Origin: Deltaproteobacteria bacterium
GTDB taxonomy: Bacteria > Myxococcota_A > UBA796 > SXON01
Length of the DNA: 45,336 nt
Assembly (NCBI GenBank): GCA_947484175.1
Contig: CANKOI010000023.1
Location: 1-45,336 of the forward strand
Direction of reading: 5' to 3'
Part shown: positions 32,866-41,064 of the stretch, piece after piece
Layout: each line of letters starts with the position of its first letter
Position numbering within the stretch: position 1 is the first letter of the stretch
Program-made: the position numbers and the translations under genes
The notes under the pieces: generated by a model
What the model saw: the letters and a program-made list of their open reading frames with translations, nothing else
Databases searched by the model: none
Told to the model about the DNA's origin: nothing

Positions 32866-34008
32866 ATGGTAGAACGCCAAGCAAGCATCGAGCACATCCT
32901 TCGGCTTCAAGCCCTGTTTCCGGTCGTGACGATCCTTGGCGCCCGGCAGGTTGGCAAGAGCACTCTGGCTCGCCTGTTGGCCTCCACCGTTCCGTACACG
33001 TGGTTTGATGCGGAGAACCCACGCGATGCTGCCCGACTTGCGGATCCGATGCTGGCGTTGGAAGGGCTCCGTGGCCTGGTGGTGATCGACGAGGTTCAAC
33101 GCCTTCCCGAGCTGTTTCCCGCGCTCAGGGTGCTCGCCGACCGCGTGCCCCGCCCGGCGCATTTTCTACTCCTGGGCAGCGCTGCGCCAGAGCTGAACAG
33201 GGCCGTGTCGGAGTCGTTGGCGGGGCGGGTCGGATTCCACGTGCTGCCGCCCTTTGGGCTCTGCGAAGTGCCCGCCTTGCAACGGTTGTGGCTTCGAGGC
33301 GGGTTTCCGCGTGCGTACTTGGCGGACAGCGACGAAGCGAGCTTCGAATGGCGAGAGGACTTCATCCACACCTTCTTGGAGCGGGACATCGCTGGACTGG
33401 GCATCGGAGTTTCCCCCACGACCATGCGCCGTTTCTGGACCATGCTCGCGCACTGGCACGGGCAGCGGTGGAACAGCGCTGAGTTCGCGCGAGACTTCGG
33501 TGTGAGCGACAAGACCGTGCGCGGCTACCTCGACATGCTCACGGGAACGTACACGGTGCGCCAGCTGCTCGCCTGGCACGAGAACGTGGCCTCACGGCAG
33601 GTAAAGGCCCCGAAGGTCTACATCGCCGACTCGGGCCTGCTCCACGCGCTGCTTGGCCTCCGCACGCCGGCCGATCTCACCGTGCAGCCACGCATCGGCG
33701 CGTCTTGGGAAGGGTTTGCGATGGGCGAGGTGGTGCGCGCGTTGGGAGCGCGTCCCCATGAGTGTTTCCACTGGGCTGCGCATACCGGGGCCGAGTTGGA
33801 CCTCCTCGTCGTTCGGGGTGTCCGACGCCAGGGCTTCGAGTTCAAGCTCCACTCCGCCCCCACGCTCACCCGCTCGATGATCCAGGCACGATCCGTACTG
33901 CGCCTGGACAGTCTGGACGTGGTGTACCCCGGAGAGATCGAGTACCCGCTCGCCGAGCGCATCCGGGCCGTGCCGCTCCCCGTTGCCTGCGTGACCCCCC
34001 CATGCTGA
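32866..34008 (+). CDS. DUF4143 AAA+ ATPase
   Basis: 380 aa from the ATG at 32866, which has GGAAAGG just upstream; an ATG at 32848 would add 6 residues. Walker A is 'GARQVGKST' (25-33), Walker B is 'LVVIDEVQRL' (71-80). 'LRGGFPRAYLA' and 'WREDFIHTFLERDI' belong to the AAA_14/DUF4143 pair, and 'VSDKTVRGYLDMLTGTYTVRQL' region (about 220-241) is its winged-helix-like part. The DUF4143 C-terminus has 'KVYIADSGLLHALLGL' and a 'GFEFKLHSAP' nuclease-like Glu-x-Lys motif. Such proteins are frequent, mobile and of uncertain role, possibly defence-related. Confidence 0.88.
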   Translation: MVERQASIEHILRLQALFPVVTILGARQVGKSTLARLLASTVPYTWFDAENPRDAARLADPMLALEGLRGLVVIDEVQRLPELFPALRVLADRVPRPAHFLLLGSAAPELNRAVSESLAGRVGFHVLPPFGLCEVPALQRLWLRGGFPRAYLADSDEASFEWREDFIHTFLERDIAGLGIGVSPTTMRRFWTMLAHWHGQRWNSAEFARDFGVSDKTVRGYLDMLTGTYTVRQLLAWHENVASRQVKAPKVYIADSGLLHALLGLRTPADLTVQPRIGASWEGFAMGEVVRALGARPHECFHWAAHTGAELDLLVVRGVRRQGFEFKLHSAPTLTRSMIQARSVLRLDSLDVVYPGEIEYPLAERIRAVPLPVACVTPPC

Positions 34009-34823
34009 ACTCCACGCGGGTCACGGCTCCGGGCGCCACGCCGACGAATTGGGCCTTCCTGCTCCATGGCATCCTCGGCTCGGCGCGAAACCTTCGCACG
34101 GTGGCCAGCCGTCTCTGCGCCGAGCGGCCGGCGTGGGGCTTCGTGATGCCCGATCTCCGCAACCACGGAGAGAGCCACGACGAGTCTGGCCCCCACACCG
34201 TTTCTGCCTGTGCCGCCGACCTCATTCGCCTAGCTGCGCACCTCGGCATCGAGGTTCACACGGCGATCGGCCACAGCTTCGGAGGTAAGGTGGCGCTGGC
34301 TTGGGGGGAGGCGAGCGAAGCGGCGGACGGGAACGTGCGGGCGGTGTGGGCGCTCGACAGCCCCCCCGGTCGCCCCGACCTAGCGTTGGCGGCGCGGTCG
34401 GAGGTCGTTCGGGTGGTGGAGGCCTTGCGCAGCGTGCCGGTGCCGCTCCCGCGTCGGAACGCGATCGTGCCGCTGCTCGCGGAGAAGGGGTTCCCACCGG
34501 CGCTGGCCCAGTGGATGACGACGAACCTGCGCCCCGGGCTCGGCGGCTTCGGGTGGCGGTTCAACCTCGACGCGGTCGAGGAGATGTTGCGGAGCTACGG
34601 CGGCACCGACGCCTGGCCTTGGTTGGAGGCGCCGTCGCGTCGAGCGGTCGTCCATGCCGTGCGCGCCGGTCGATCGGAGCGGTGGGACGAAGGCGAGCTG
34701 CAGCGTTTCGTGGGGCAGCGCCTGCACCTCCACACCCTTCCGAACGCCGGACACTGGGTGCATGTGGATGACCCGGATGGCGTGCACCGGTTGCTGCTTG
34801 CCGGGCTCGACGCAGACCGCTGA
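34002..34823 (+). CDS. Alpha/beta hydrolase
   Basis: 273 aa. 'FLLHGILGSARN' (oxyanion HG), 'MPDLRNHGES' (49-58), nucleophile Ser92 in 'GHSFGGKVALA', and a C-terminal 'LPNAGHWVHVDDPDGV' with the catalytic His are all in the right order for the esterase group that includes YbfF and BioH-like proteins. The acid Asp is probably in the cap-following segment. It is a soluble ester- or thioester-hydrolysing enzyme of unknown substrate. Its start lies inside the end of the AAA+ gene (7-base overlap). Confidence 0.9.
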   Translation: MLNSTRVTAPGATPTNWAFLLHGILGSARNLRTVASRLCAERPAWGFVMPDLRNHGESHDESGPHTVSACAADLIRLAAHLGIEVHTAIGHSFGGKVALAWGEASEAADGNVRAVWALDSPPGRPDLALAARSEVVRVVEALRSVPVPLPRRNAIVPLLAEKGFPPALAQWMTTNLRPGLGGFGWRFNLDAVEEMLRSYGGTDAWPWLEAPSRRAVVHAVRAGRSERWDEGELQRFVGQRLHLHTLPNAGHWVHVDDPDGVHRLLLAGLDADR

Positions 34824-35110
34824 TGGACCTCGATGCGGTTCGCCGCGCAGGACGCGGCGCCGTTGGGCGAAGGTCCCTTGCCAGCCGGCGGCCTCGGAAC
34901 GGACAGCGCGAGGAAAAGGCAGTGTGGGCACTGGGTCCTGCCACCCTTGGCCGCCCCTCCGCTCGCCCCGCAGCGGGGCTCGGTCGGCACGGCCAACGGC
35001 GTCACCCAGCCCGTCACCGACCCGTCCAACCGCAGTGCCAGACGAGGAATGGCCGGGCCGCCAAGAGACTCCGCTGGGCTTGCTGCAGCGGCTCAGTGCG
35101 ATCAGTAGGC
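34824..35110. other. Stretch without a convincing gene
   Basis: 287 bp between the convergent hydrolase and exported-protein genes. The longest ORFs on both strands (e.g. 34833-35108 plus) are Arg/Ala/Pro-rich and show no motif, signal or family feature. GC-rich repeats such as CCGCCGAAGG exist but I see no hairpin of terminator strength. Confidence 0.4.
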
Positions 35111-35824
35111 CTAAAGCGCCTCTTCGCTCACGCCCGCGCCCGGGGAGTCCACCACGTCGATCACCCCAAAGTTCCGTGGGGCAGGGAGCGTGCGCGCCAC
35201 GGAGCGGAGCAGCCCGCCGAAGGTGGAGACTTCCGAGCTGAGCAGCACGCCGTCGTTGTTCACGACGAATTCTGCGGTGCCCTCCGGGGCGCTAAGCACG
35301 TACCGGGTACCCACCACACTCTTGCCCGCGATCCTCACTGTGGTGGGGGTGCCGGCGCCCAGCTCACCGGAGACCACGGCCCCGGTTTCAGCGAGGAGGA
35401 CGCCGACCCGCCCCTTGTCGAGGAGGCGGCGGGTGCGAACGGGGTCGTAGAGGTCGAGGGTCGTGAAGTGGGCCTGGCCCGCCGTGAGGGTGGATTCGTG
35501 AACGCCTTCCGCGTCGGCGCGCACGAGCTGCCAGCCGCCCGTCGGCATTTCGATGCCTTGCACCTCGGAGAGCACGGTGCCCACCTGCAGGTTGGTGGTG
35601 AACGTGGCCCCCCGCGGGCCGGACTGTCCCGATTGACGGCAGCGCACCGAACCGAGCGGCGTTTCGGCCTCGCTGACCACCTCCAGCACCCGGCGCTCCC
35701 CGCTCGGCCGCGCCAGATAGCGCACGGTGACGGTCCGGTCGCCGACGTCCCGCCCCGCGAGGAAGAGGTCGTACACTACGGTGGACTCGTCGGCGGCGGC
35801 GAGGTGGGCGACCAACAGCAGCAT
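35111..35824 (-). CDS. Exported protein, hypothetical
   Basis: 237 aa from the ATG at 35824, which has AGGAG 8 bases upstream. Short signal 'MLLLVAHLAAADE'. The rest is beta-rich: 'VVYDLFLAGRDVGDRTVTVRY', 'RRVLEVVSEAETPLG', 'GTRYVLSAPEGTAEFVVNNDGVLLSSE'. It resembles periplasmic beta-barrel-like proteins of the DUF3108/DUF6134 style ('yd..l.g..vG...v..'), but I cannot assign a family with confidence. Divergent from the radical SAM gene with 42 bases between starts. Confidence 0.65.
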   Translation of the reverse strand: MLLLVAHLAAADESTVVYDLFLAGRDVGDRTVTVRYLARPSGERRVLEVVSEAETPLGSVRCRQSGQSGPRGATFTTNLQVGTVLSEVQGIEMPTGGWQLVRADAEGVHESTLTAGQAHFTTLDLYDPVRTRRLLDKGRVGVLLAETGAVVSGELGAGTPTTVRIAGKSVVGTRYVLSAPEGTAEFVVNNDGVLLSSEVSTFGGLLRSVARTLPAPRNFGVIDVVDSPGAGVSEEAL

Positions 35825-35836
35825 CGGGGTGGCTCC

Positions 35837-35856
35837 TAACCGTTTGACACCGGTTA
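35837..35856. promoter_or_regulatory. Palindromic operator candidate in a divergent promoter
   Basis: TAACCG (35837-35842) and CGGTTA (35851-35856) form an inverted repeat with 8 bases between, in the 42-base gap between divergent genes. The centre contains TTGACA. It is well placed to control both genes. Confidence 0.4.
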
Positions 35857-35866
35857 CCGCCCCGCC

Positions 35867-37321
35867 GTGACCTCTCGCGACCTGCGATCCCAGCTTTCGG
35901 TCCGCCGCTCGCAAGAGGGCGGGCAACCGCTCCCGCGGGGGCGGAACCGCGTGGCGATGGCCTACCCCTCGCCGTATCGAGCGGGAATGTCGTCGCTGGG
36001 CTTTCAGTGGATCACGAGCCTCGTGGCGGATGCCGGTTTCGGAGCCGAGCGCGTGTACCTGCCGGACGACGTGGAGGCGTGGCGGAAGCTGCGCCTGCCT
36101 CCGCTGTCGATGGAGTCGCATACGCCGTTGGGCAACTTCCCGTTGGTGGCGGTGTCGGTGGCCTACGAGCTCGAGCTGGCCGGCCTCGTGGAGCTGCTGC
36201 GGCTGGCGGGCATCCCGCCGCTTCGCCGCGACCGCACGCCCGGCCACCCGAAGCTGCTGCTGGGAGGGCCGCTCACCTTCAGCAACCCCCTCCCGCTGGC
36301 GCCCTTCGCCGACGCCATCCTCTACGGCGAGGCCGACGACACTGTGGTTCCAGCTGTAGAAGGGTTTTTCGAGACCGGCACGCTCGACCACGTGGCGCTT
36401 TTGCCCGGTGGCTGGATTCCGGCGATGGGCGACGTTCGGGTGCCGGTGGCCCGTGCCGACGACACCCATCTTCCGGCGCGCTCCCGCATCTGGACGAAGG
36501 ACATGGAGCTGTCGGACATGTTCCTCTTGGAAGGGGAGCGCGGCTGCCATCGCGCCTGCACCTTCTGCGTGATGCGTCGGAGTACGAACGGCGGCATGCG
36601 GCTCGTCACTCCGGAGCGCCTGTTTGAGCTCGTGCCGGAGGCCGCGCCGCGTGTCGGGTTGGTCGGCGCCGCGATCAGCGACCACCCGCAGCTGGTTCCG
36701 CTCCTGCAGGAGCTGGTGGACCGCGGGAAGGGCGTGGGGATTTCGTCCCTTCGCGCCGATCGCGTGGCGTTGAAGCCGGAGATTCCGCGGCTCCTTCGAC
36801 TCGCCGGCTACCAGACCCTTACGGTGGCGAGCGATGCCGCCAGTCAGCGGCTTCGTCGGGAGATGAGCAAAGGCACCACCGAGGCGCACCTCGTCGCCTG
36901 TGCCGAAGCTGCCCGCGAGCACAAGTACCGCACCCTCAAGGTGTACATGATGCTGGGCGTGCCCGGCGAGACCGACGAGGACGTGGACGAGTTGATCGCC
37001 TTCACGCGCCAGCTCGCCGCCATTCATTCCGTGGCGATCGGTCTGGCGCCCTTCGTTCCGAAGCTCAACACCCCGTTGGTGAACGCCTCGTTTGCGGGCA
37101 TCCGCGTGGTGGAGGGGCGGCTGGAGCGACTGCGTGCGGGGCTCAAGGGCAGCCGCGCGGAGATTCGTCCGACCTCGCCACGGTGGGCGTGGGTGGAGGC
37201 GAGGCTAGCGGCCGGCGGCGTGGCGGAGGGCGAGGCCGTGCTGCGCGCGGTGGAGGCGGGCGGCAGCTTTGCGGCGTGGCGGCGGGCGCTGGATGCGGTG
37301 GATGCGGTGGAGGCGGGATAA
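35867..37321 (+). CDS. Radical SAM protein with N-terminal B12-binding-like region
   Basis: 484 aa from a GTG at 35867. The [4Fe-4S] motif is 'CHRACTFC' with Cys227, Cys231 and Cys234 (CxxxCxxC). The upstream part (30-210), with 'MAYPSPYRAGMSSLGFQWI' and 'LLGGPLTFSNPLPLAPFADA', is the cobalamin-binding-like segment of the B12-type radical SAM group (YgiQ/Bchlorophyllide cyclase-like). 'YMMLGVPGETDEDVDELIAF' is the usual SAM-side strand. The reaction is unknown; methyl transfer or group insertion on a small molecule or RNA is possible. Converges with the TPR-like gene with 3 bases between the stops. Confidence 0.85.
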   Translation: MTSRDLRSQLSVRRSQEGGQPLPRGRNRVAMAYPSPYRAGMSSLGFQWITSLVADAGFGAERVYLPDDVEAWRKLRLPPLSMESHTPLGNFPLVAVSVAYELELAGLVELLRLAGIPPLRRDRTPGHPKLLLGGPLTFSNPLPLAPFADAILYGEADDTVVPAVEGFFETGTLDHVALLPGGWIPAMGDVRVPVARADDTHLPARSRIWTKDMELSDMFLLEGERGCHRACTFCVMRRSTNGGMRLVTPERLFELVPEAAPRVGLVGAAISDHPQLVPLLQELVDRGKGVGISSLRADRVALKPEIPRLLRLAGYQTLTVASDAASQRLRREMSKGTTEAHLVACAEAAREHKYRTLKVYMMLGVPGETDEDVDELIAFTRQLAAIHSVAIGLAPFVPKLNTPLVNASFAGIRVVEGRLERLRAGLKGSRAEIRPTSPRWAWVEARLAAGGVAEGEAVLRAVEAGGSFAAWRRALDAVDAVEAG

Positions 37322-37324
37322 AGC

Positions 37325-38512
37325 TCAGCGGACGTGAAAATCGTGGATGCGCCAGGCACCATCCGACTTCTTTAGGCGAAAGACCAGCTGCTCGGGCCCC
37401 GATTGCTCGGAGGACCATCCCTCGGTGTTCGGTGTGACGAAGGTAACAGTGGCCACGATTCCCTCTCGGCCGTCCTTCACCACCACCACTCGGTGGGCTT
37501 GCGACTCGGCGGGCCAGTCGGTGGGGACGCCTATCCACGGCTTAAATCCTTCGTAGATAGGCGGCAGCGCCGAAGGGGTAAAGAAGTCGCTCAGCCGGGA
37601 CCGGATCGCCCTCGCGTTGCCGAGATTGAGGATGTCGACAACGTCGATTTCGGTCCACCCCACGGCAACGTGCGCGGCAGAACAGCCGTCGGCGGGAGGA
37701 ACCTCCAGCGAGAGTTGAACCGTCGGAGGACCCGGTCCCCACTCCCCGTCCTCGCATCCACGCACGCGTGCCTCCAACAGGCCCAGCGCTTCGCTCCTGA
37801 CGGTCAGTCCGTCCACCAGGGTGTCGAATTCGGCGCCACACCAGCCAACCATGTCCCTCGCGTTGACCTGGGCCGCCCGCGCCTCCTCCCACTCCCGCAG
37901 CGCGTCTGCGAAGGGCTTGACGGCGCCATCGGCCGAAAGTGTCGAGAGGCCGACGATCCACGGCAACTCAGCGGAGTGCGCGCAAAGGAACGCCTGCGCT
38001 TTGAGCTTTACCGCTGGCGGCGCCTTGCTGTCCGGCGTGGCGGCCAGCAAGGCGTACTTCATCCGGTCGGGTGCGACATGGAGTTGAGCGTACCCGAGGG
38101 CGGCAGTCTCGCTCAGGCCGTGGTCGCTACTGAAGGTCGAAGTCGGGTCAGCCGTGCCGCTGAACTCTACCGCGTGGCCGCTGGCGGCGATGGCCACGTC
38201 ATAGTCGCCGGCTGCAAAGCGAGACTCCGCCGCCGCTCGAAGCGTAGCGAGCCGCTGTGCACCGACCCCTCTCGCCTCCGCGCTCTCGGGCCACCGGCGC
38301 TCCACCTCCGCGAACGCGGCGAGCGAGTCCTCGATCTTTCCTTCCGCTGCGAGGGCCTTGGCCTCCTCTAAGCTGGATGAAGGTGTTGCGCGCAGGAACA
38401 GGTACGCGCCGCCGGCCATGACCAGCCCCGCGCACCCCAAGGCGGCCACCACTGCCAAGGAGCAGAAAAGGAGGAGTGGCGGCCGACGAGGACTCGAGTG
38501 GACCGACGTCAT
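37325..38512 (-). CDS. Membrane-anchored protein with TPR-like repeats
   Basis: 395 aa. A basic N-terminus, then 'LLLFCSLAVVAALGCAGLVMAGGAYLFL' (about 13-40) as a membrane anchor, possibly lipidated. Residues about 45-115 contain 'AKALAAEGKIEDSLAAFAEVERRWPE' and 'AAESRFAAGDYDVAIAASG', a TPR-like pair. The C-terminal part (280-395) is a beta domain with 'EQLVFRLKKSDGAWRIHDFHV', like SnoaL/NTF2-type extracytoplasmic domains. No family assigned. Confidence 0.7.
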   Translation of the reverse strand: MTSVHSSPRRPPLLLFCSLAVVAALGCAGLVMAGGAYLFLRATPSSSLEEAKALAAEGKIEDSLAAFAEVERRWPESAEARGVGAQRLATLRAAAESRFAAGDYDVAIAASGHAVEFSGTADPTSTFSSDHGLSETAALGYAQLHVAPDRMKYALLAATPDSKAPPAVKLKAQAFLCAHSAELPWIVGLSTLSADGAVKPFADALREWEEARAAQVNARDMVGWCGAEFDTLVDGLTVRSEALGLLEARVRGCEDGEWGPGPPTVQLSLEVPPADGCSAAHVAVGWTEIDVVDILNLGNARAIRSRLSDFFTPSALPPIYEGFKPWIGVPTDWPAESQAHRVVVVKDGREGIVATVTFVTPNTEGWSSEQSGPEQLVFRLKKSDGAWRIHDFHVR

Positions 38513-38609
38513 TTGCCCATTCCCACGAAGATTGTCGCGCCAACGTACTTCCCCGGAGCGCGTTCATGCAAGGCCGCGGGTTTCTCCCGCTTGCCGGGCC
38601 CGCCGCCTG

Positions 38610-38867
38610 TCACCCCGCGTGCCGCCTCACGAGCACCTCGTAAAACAACACCGCGAGCCCTGCGCCGAGGAAGATCACGAGCCGGACGATCAACCGCCGG
38701 GCCTGCGGGGGCAGGGGTTCCGCGAAGAGTTCGGGAGCGCCGACTTCGGCCGGTCGGGGGTCGCCGCAGTGGGGGCACGGCGGGTCGTGGGGGCAGCCGG
38801 AGGCGGACACGGGTGGAGCGTAGCTTAGCTCGAAGTGGGCGCGAATCCGTCTGGGCCTCGAGCACAT
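38610..38867 (-). CDS. Small zinc-ribbon, tail-anchored membrane protein
   Basis: 85 aa from the ATG at 38867, or 66 aa from a GTG at 38810. 'CPHDPPCPHCGDPRP' holds a CxxxxxCxxC zinc-ribbon-like cluster. 'RLIVRLVIFLGAGLAVLFYEVLVRR' near the C-terminus is one TM helix followed by Arg-Arg-His. A tail-anchored regulator or assembly factor is an inference. The start is not certain: neither has a good ribosome site. Confidence 0.5.
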   Translation of the reverse strand: MCSRPRRIRAHFELSYAPPVSASGCPHDPPCPHCGDPRPAEVGAPELFAEPLPPQARRLIVRLVIFLGAGLAVLFYEVLVRRHAG

Positions 38868-38913
38868 CTTTTTGGGGCAGTAGGGGGTGGTGAAGGGCCG
38901 GGATGGTGACGGC

Positions 38914-38941
38914 CTGACGGTAGTTCGCCGACATCCGTCAG
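38914..38941. repeat. Inverted repeat before the RAYT gene
   Basis: CTGACGG and CCGTCAG separated by 14 bases. It shares ACATCCGTCA with the 16-bp palindrome at 21693-21708. Confidence 0.45.
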
Positions 38942-38999
38942 CGCTCTAACGGATCACACAGGTTCTCCCGTTGGCACGACGCGTGCGGTGCCCGGGGGG

Positions 39000-39842
39000 A
39001 TGTTCCACTACGTCGCTCGAGCTCGTGTCGGAAGTGTGCTGTTTCGCAGCTGGGAGGAGGGCCTGCGCTTGTTCCACATGTTCCACGCGGCGTTCCCGGA
39101 GTTGCTCGCGCTCTGCATCATGCCGGACCATGTGCACCTGTTGCTGCCCCACGGCACGGGGCGCCTGCGCTTGGTGGCCTTGATGAGTGGGTACGCCCGG
39201 TTTCGCTGCCGGCAAAGGCCTTCGGGAGGAACCGCGCTGTGGGAGCCCACGCCCGAGCCTGAGGCGGTGAGCCGCGACAAGGAACGCCGGAACATCCGCT
39301 ATGTCCACCTGAACCCGTGTCGAAAGGGGCTCGTCGGCGACCCGCTGGCGTGGCCGCTTTCCACGCATCGCGACTTCGTGGGCCTGGACGCCTCGCGAGG
39401 ATCGCTGCTCCACGCCCGCCCGCAGCGGTTCCACGCCTACGTCTCGGGCGACCCGAGCGTGAGCGTTGAGGGCACCGCCCTCCCCGAAGTGCGATACGAA
39501 CACTTCGATATCTTTGCCGTGCGGGACGCTGTGAGCGCGGTTCTCCGCGTGCTCGCTACGACGAGGCCCCGCGGACCCTCCCGCTCCCTTCTCGTGCGCA
39601 CCGCGGCCGCGCACGGGGTACTCGAACCCGGTGGGCTCGGTGTCTCCGGGTTCGCCGCCGCGCTCGGGATGTCTCGCTCGCAGGTGCATCGCTTGGCCGC
39701 TGGGACACCGAGCCGCGGGCAGCCGATGCACGATCCGGTGCTAGCCGCAGCCGTTCGCGTCGTGGGCGACCCGCGCTTCGGGCCGCTGTTGCCCGGCGAT
39801 CTGCTTCGCCTGCCCGGATGGGCCCCCTACCGCGGCCGCCGC
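39000..39842 (+). CDS. REP-associated tyrosine transposase (RAYT, IS200/IS605-like Y1)
   Basis: About 280 aa from the ATG at 39000 (preceded by a G-run that can act as a ribosome site); a GTG at 38988 adds 4 residues. The HUH motif is 'MPDHVHLLLPHG' (His-x-His), and 'RYVHLNPCRKGLV' provides the conserved 'Y..(L)NP...G' of RAYT proteins with the catalytic Tyr nearby ('NIRYVHLNP'). A C-terminal extension ('FAAALGMSRSQVHRLAAG') is helix-turn-helix-like and is found in long RAYTs. RAYTs are single-copy and linked to REP sequences, and here four REP copies follow within 6-230 bases. No IS ends are seen. Confidence 0.85.
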
Positions 39843-39844
39843 TG

Positions 39845-39902
39845 ACCCATCCCCGCTGGGATGCGACACTCGCCCTACCCATCCCCCCTCCAGTGCGACA
39901 CC
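39845..39902 (-). repeat. REP-like pair, copies 1 and 2 (minus orientation)
   Basis: Two copies, 39845-39869 and 39877-39902, reading in minus orientation as GTGTCGCA..(C)..GGGGATGGGT. Copies 3 and 4 are in plus orientation at 40021-40043 and 40051-40075. The GGGGATGGGT core is the shared part. Confidence 0.8.
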
Positions 39903-40020
39903 TTGCCGGGCGCGGGTCGACGCCGGGCCGATCGCGGGTGACGTAAATCGAAATAAGTGGCGTTTGCCTGTTGTGGCGGCAAGTCGGCCGCTCGCCGGCT
40001 GTGCGCTCAAGGGGCCTACT

Positions 40021-40075
40021 GTCGCATTCGGAGGGGGATGGGTCCCAGAGGTGTCGCATTCGGAGGGGGATGGGT
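40021..40075 (+). repeat. REP-like pair, copies 3 and 4 (plus orientation)
   Basis: GTCGCATTCGGAGGGGGATG at 40021-40040 continues GGT, and the same sequence repeats at 40053-40075 after an 8-base spacer. The two pairs face away from each other across a 118-bp unique spacer, like a BIME/REPIN unit. Confidence 0.85.
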
Positions 40076-40098
40076 CGGATACGGGACACCCCCCCGCC

Positions 40099-41064
40099 CT
40101 ACTCCCCCTCCACGGCCTGAATCACGCGCACCCGCGCGTTCTGCATGTCGGCCACGAGTACGGCGCCGTTGGGGAGGCGCAGGGCATCGGCGGGCCAGTG
40201 GAACAGGGCGTCCATGGCAGGGCCGCCGTCGCCGGCGAAGCCTCCCTCGCCGGTGCCGCCCAGCACCTCCACAGCGCCGTTGACCACGCGCACCACGCGG
40301 TTGCCGCCGGCCTCGGACACCAGCACGCCGTCGCCGTCTTCACGGGCGCTCCAGGGCGTGTCGAGCCCTTCGGCGAGCACGGTCACGGCGCCGTCCGGCG
40401 CGAGGCGGAGCACCCGCCCGCCGAAGGCGTCGGCCACCAGCACCGCGCCGTCCGTCGAGGCGCGCACGCGCATGACCCCCGGAAGCTCCGCCAGCACCGT
40501 GCTCACCACGCCGTCCTCGTCCACCCTCCGCACGGCTTCGTTCAGCGTGTCGGCGATCCACAAGGCGCCGTCGCTGGCCCACGCGATGCCGCAGGGTTGG
40601 TTGAAGATGGCGTCCAGAGCGGGGCCGCCGTCGCCGGAGTAGCCCTCGTCGCCAGTGCCGGCGATGCGCTCCACGAGCCCGTCGTCATCGAGATGGAAGA
40701 CCCGAGACTCGTGGGTGGCGAGCACGGTGAGGCGGCCTTCGGGCGACCACACGGCGTCGATGGGGTTTTCGATCGGGCTCTCGAGCGCAGGCGCACCCGG
40801 GACGGAGAAACCGTGGTCACCGTTGCCGGCCACGGTCACGAGGCGCCCGGCGTCGAGGCAGCGCACGCGCATGTTGTTGTAGTCCACGACGCAGGGGCGG
40901 CCGTCCGGGTCGAGGGCGAGGGCGCTCGGCAGGTAGAGCGCGCTCTCTACGGCCGCTCGGCCCTCGCCGGTAAAACCGATCAGGCCCGTGCCCACAACCG
41001 TGCACACCGTCCCCGGACCGCAGGGCTCCTCCGCACACGCAACGAGCACCAGGATCAGTGCCAC
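40099..41064 (-). CDS. NHL-repeat lipoprotein, copy 1
   Basis: 321 aa from a GTG at 41064 overlapping the upstream gene end by 10 bases. Signal 'MALILVLVAC' with Cys10. Several NHL repeats follow, e.g. 'GSGDEGYSGDGGPALDAIFN'-type blocks ('FSGDGGPALDAIFNQPCGIAW' region near 130-150, 'GFAGDGGPAMDALFHWPADAL' region near 285-305) and 'GVLVADAFGGRVLRLAPDG'. The 'GxGDGGPAxxAxxxxP' and 'VADxxNxRVR' motifs are typical of NHL beta-propellers, which bind protein, RNA or ligands. It is the last gene of a chain of tandem NHL lipoproteins. Confidence 0.85.
   Translation of the reverse strand: MALILVLVACAEEPCGPGTVCTVVGTGLIGFTGEGRAAVESALYLPSALALDPDGRPCVVDYNNMRVRCLDAGRLVTVAGNGDHGFSVPGAPALESPIENPIDAVWSPEGRLTVLATHESRVFHLDDDGLVERIAGTGDEGYSGDGGPALDAIFNQPCGIAWASDGALWIADTLNEAVRRVDEDGVVSTVLAELPGVMRVRASTDGAVLVADAFGGRVLRLAPDGAVTVLAEGLDTPWSAREDGDGVLVSEAGGNRVVRVVNGAVEVLGGTGEGGFAGDGGPAMDALFHWPADALRLPNGAVLVADMQNARVRVIQAVEGE

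Noticed and set aside
34833..35108. 91-aa ORF after the hydrolase
   Set aside because: No motif, weak start, and the reverse strand also has shadows; treated as an unassigned stretch.
38988..39845. Complete IS200/IS605 element
   Set aside because: No left/right ends or accessory TnpB gene; the HUH protein and nearby REPs fit a RAYT.
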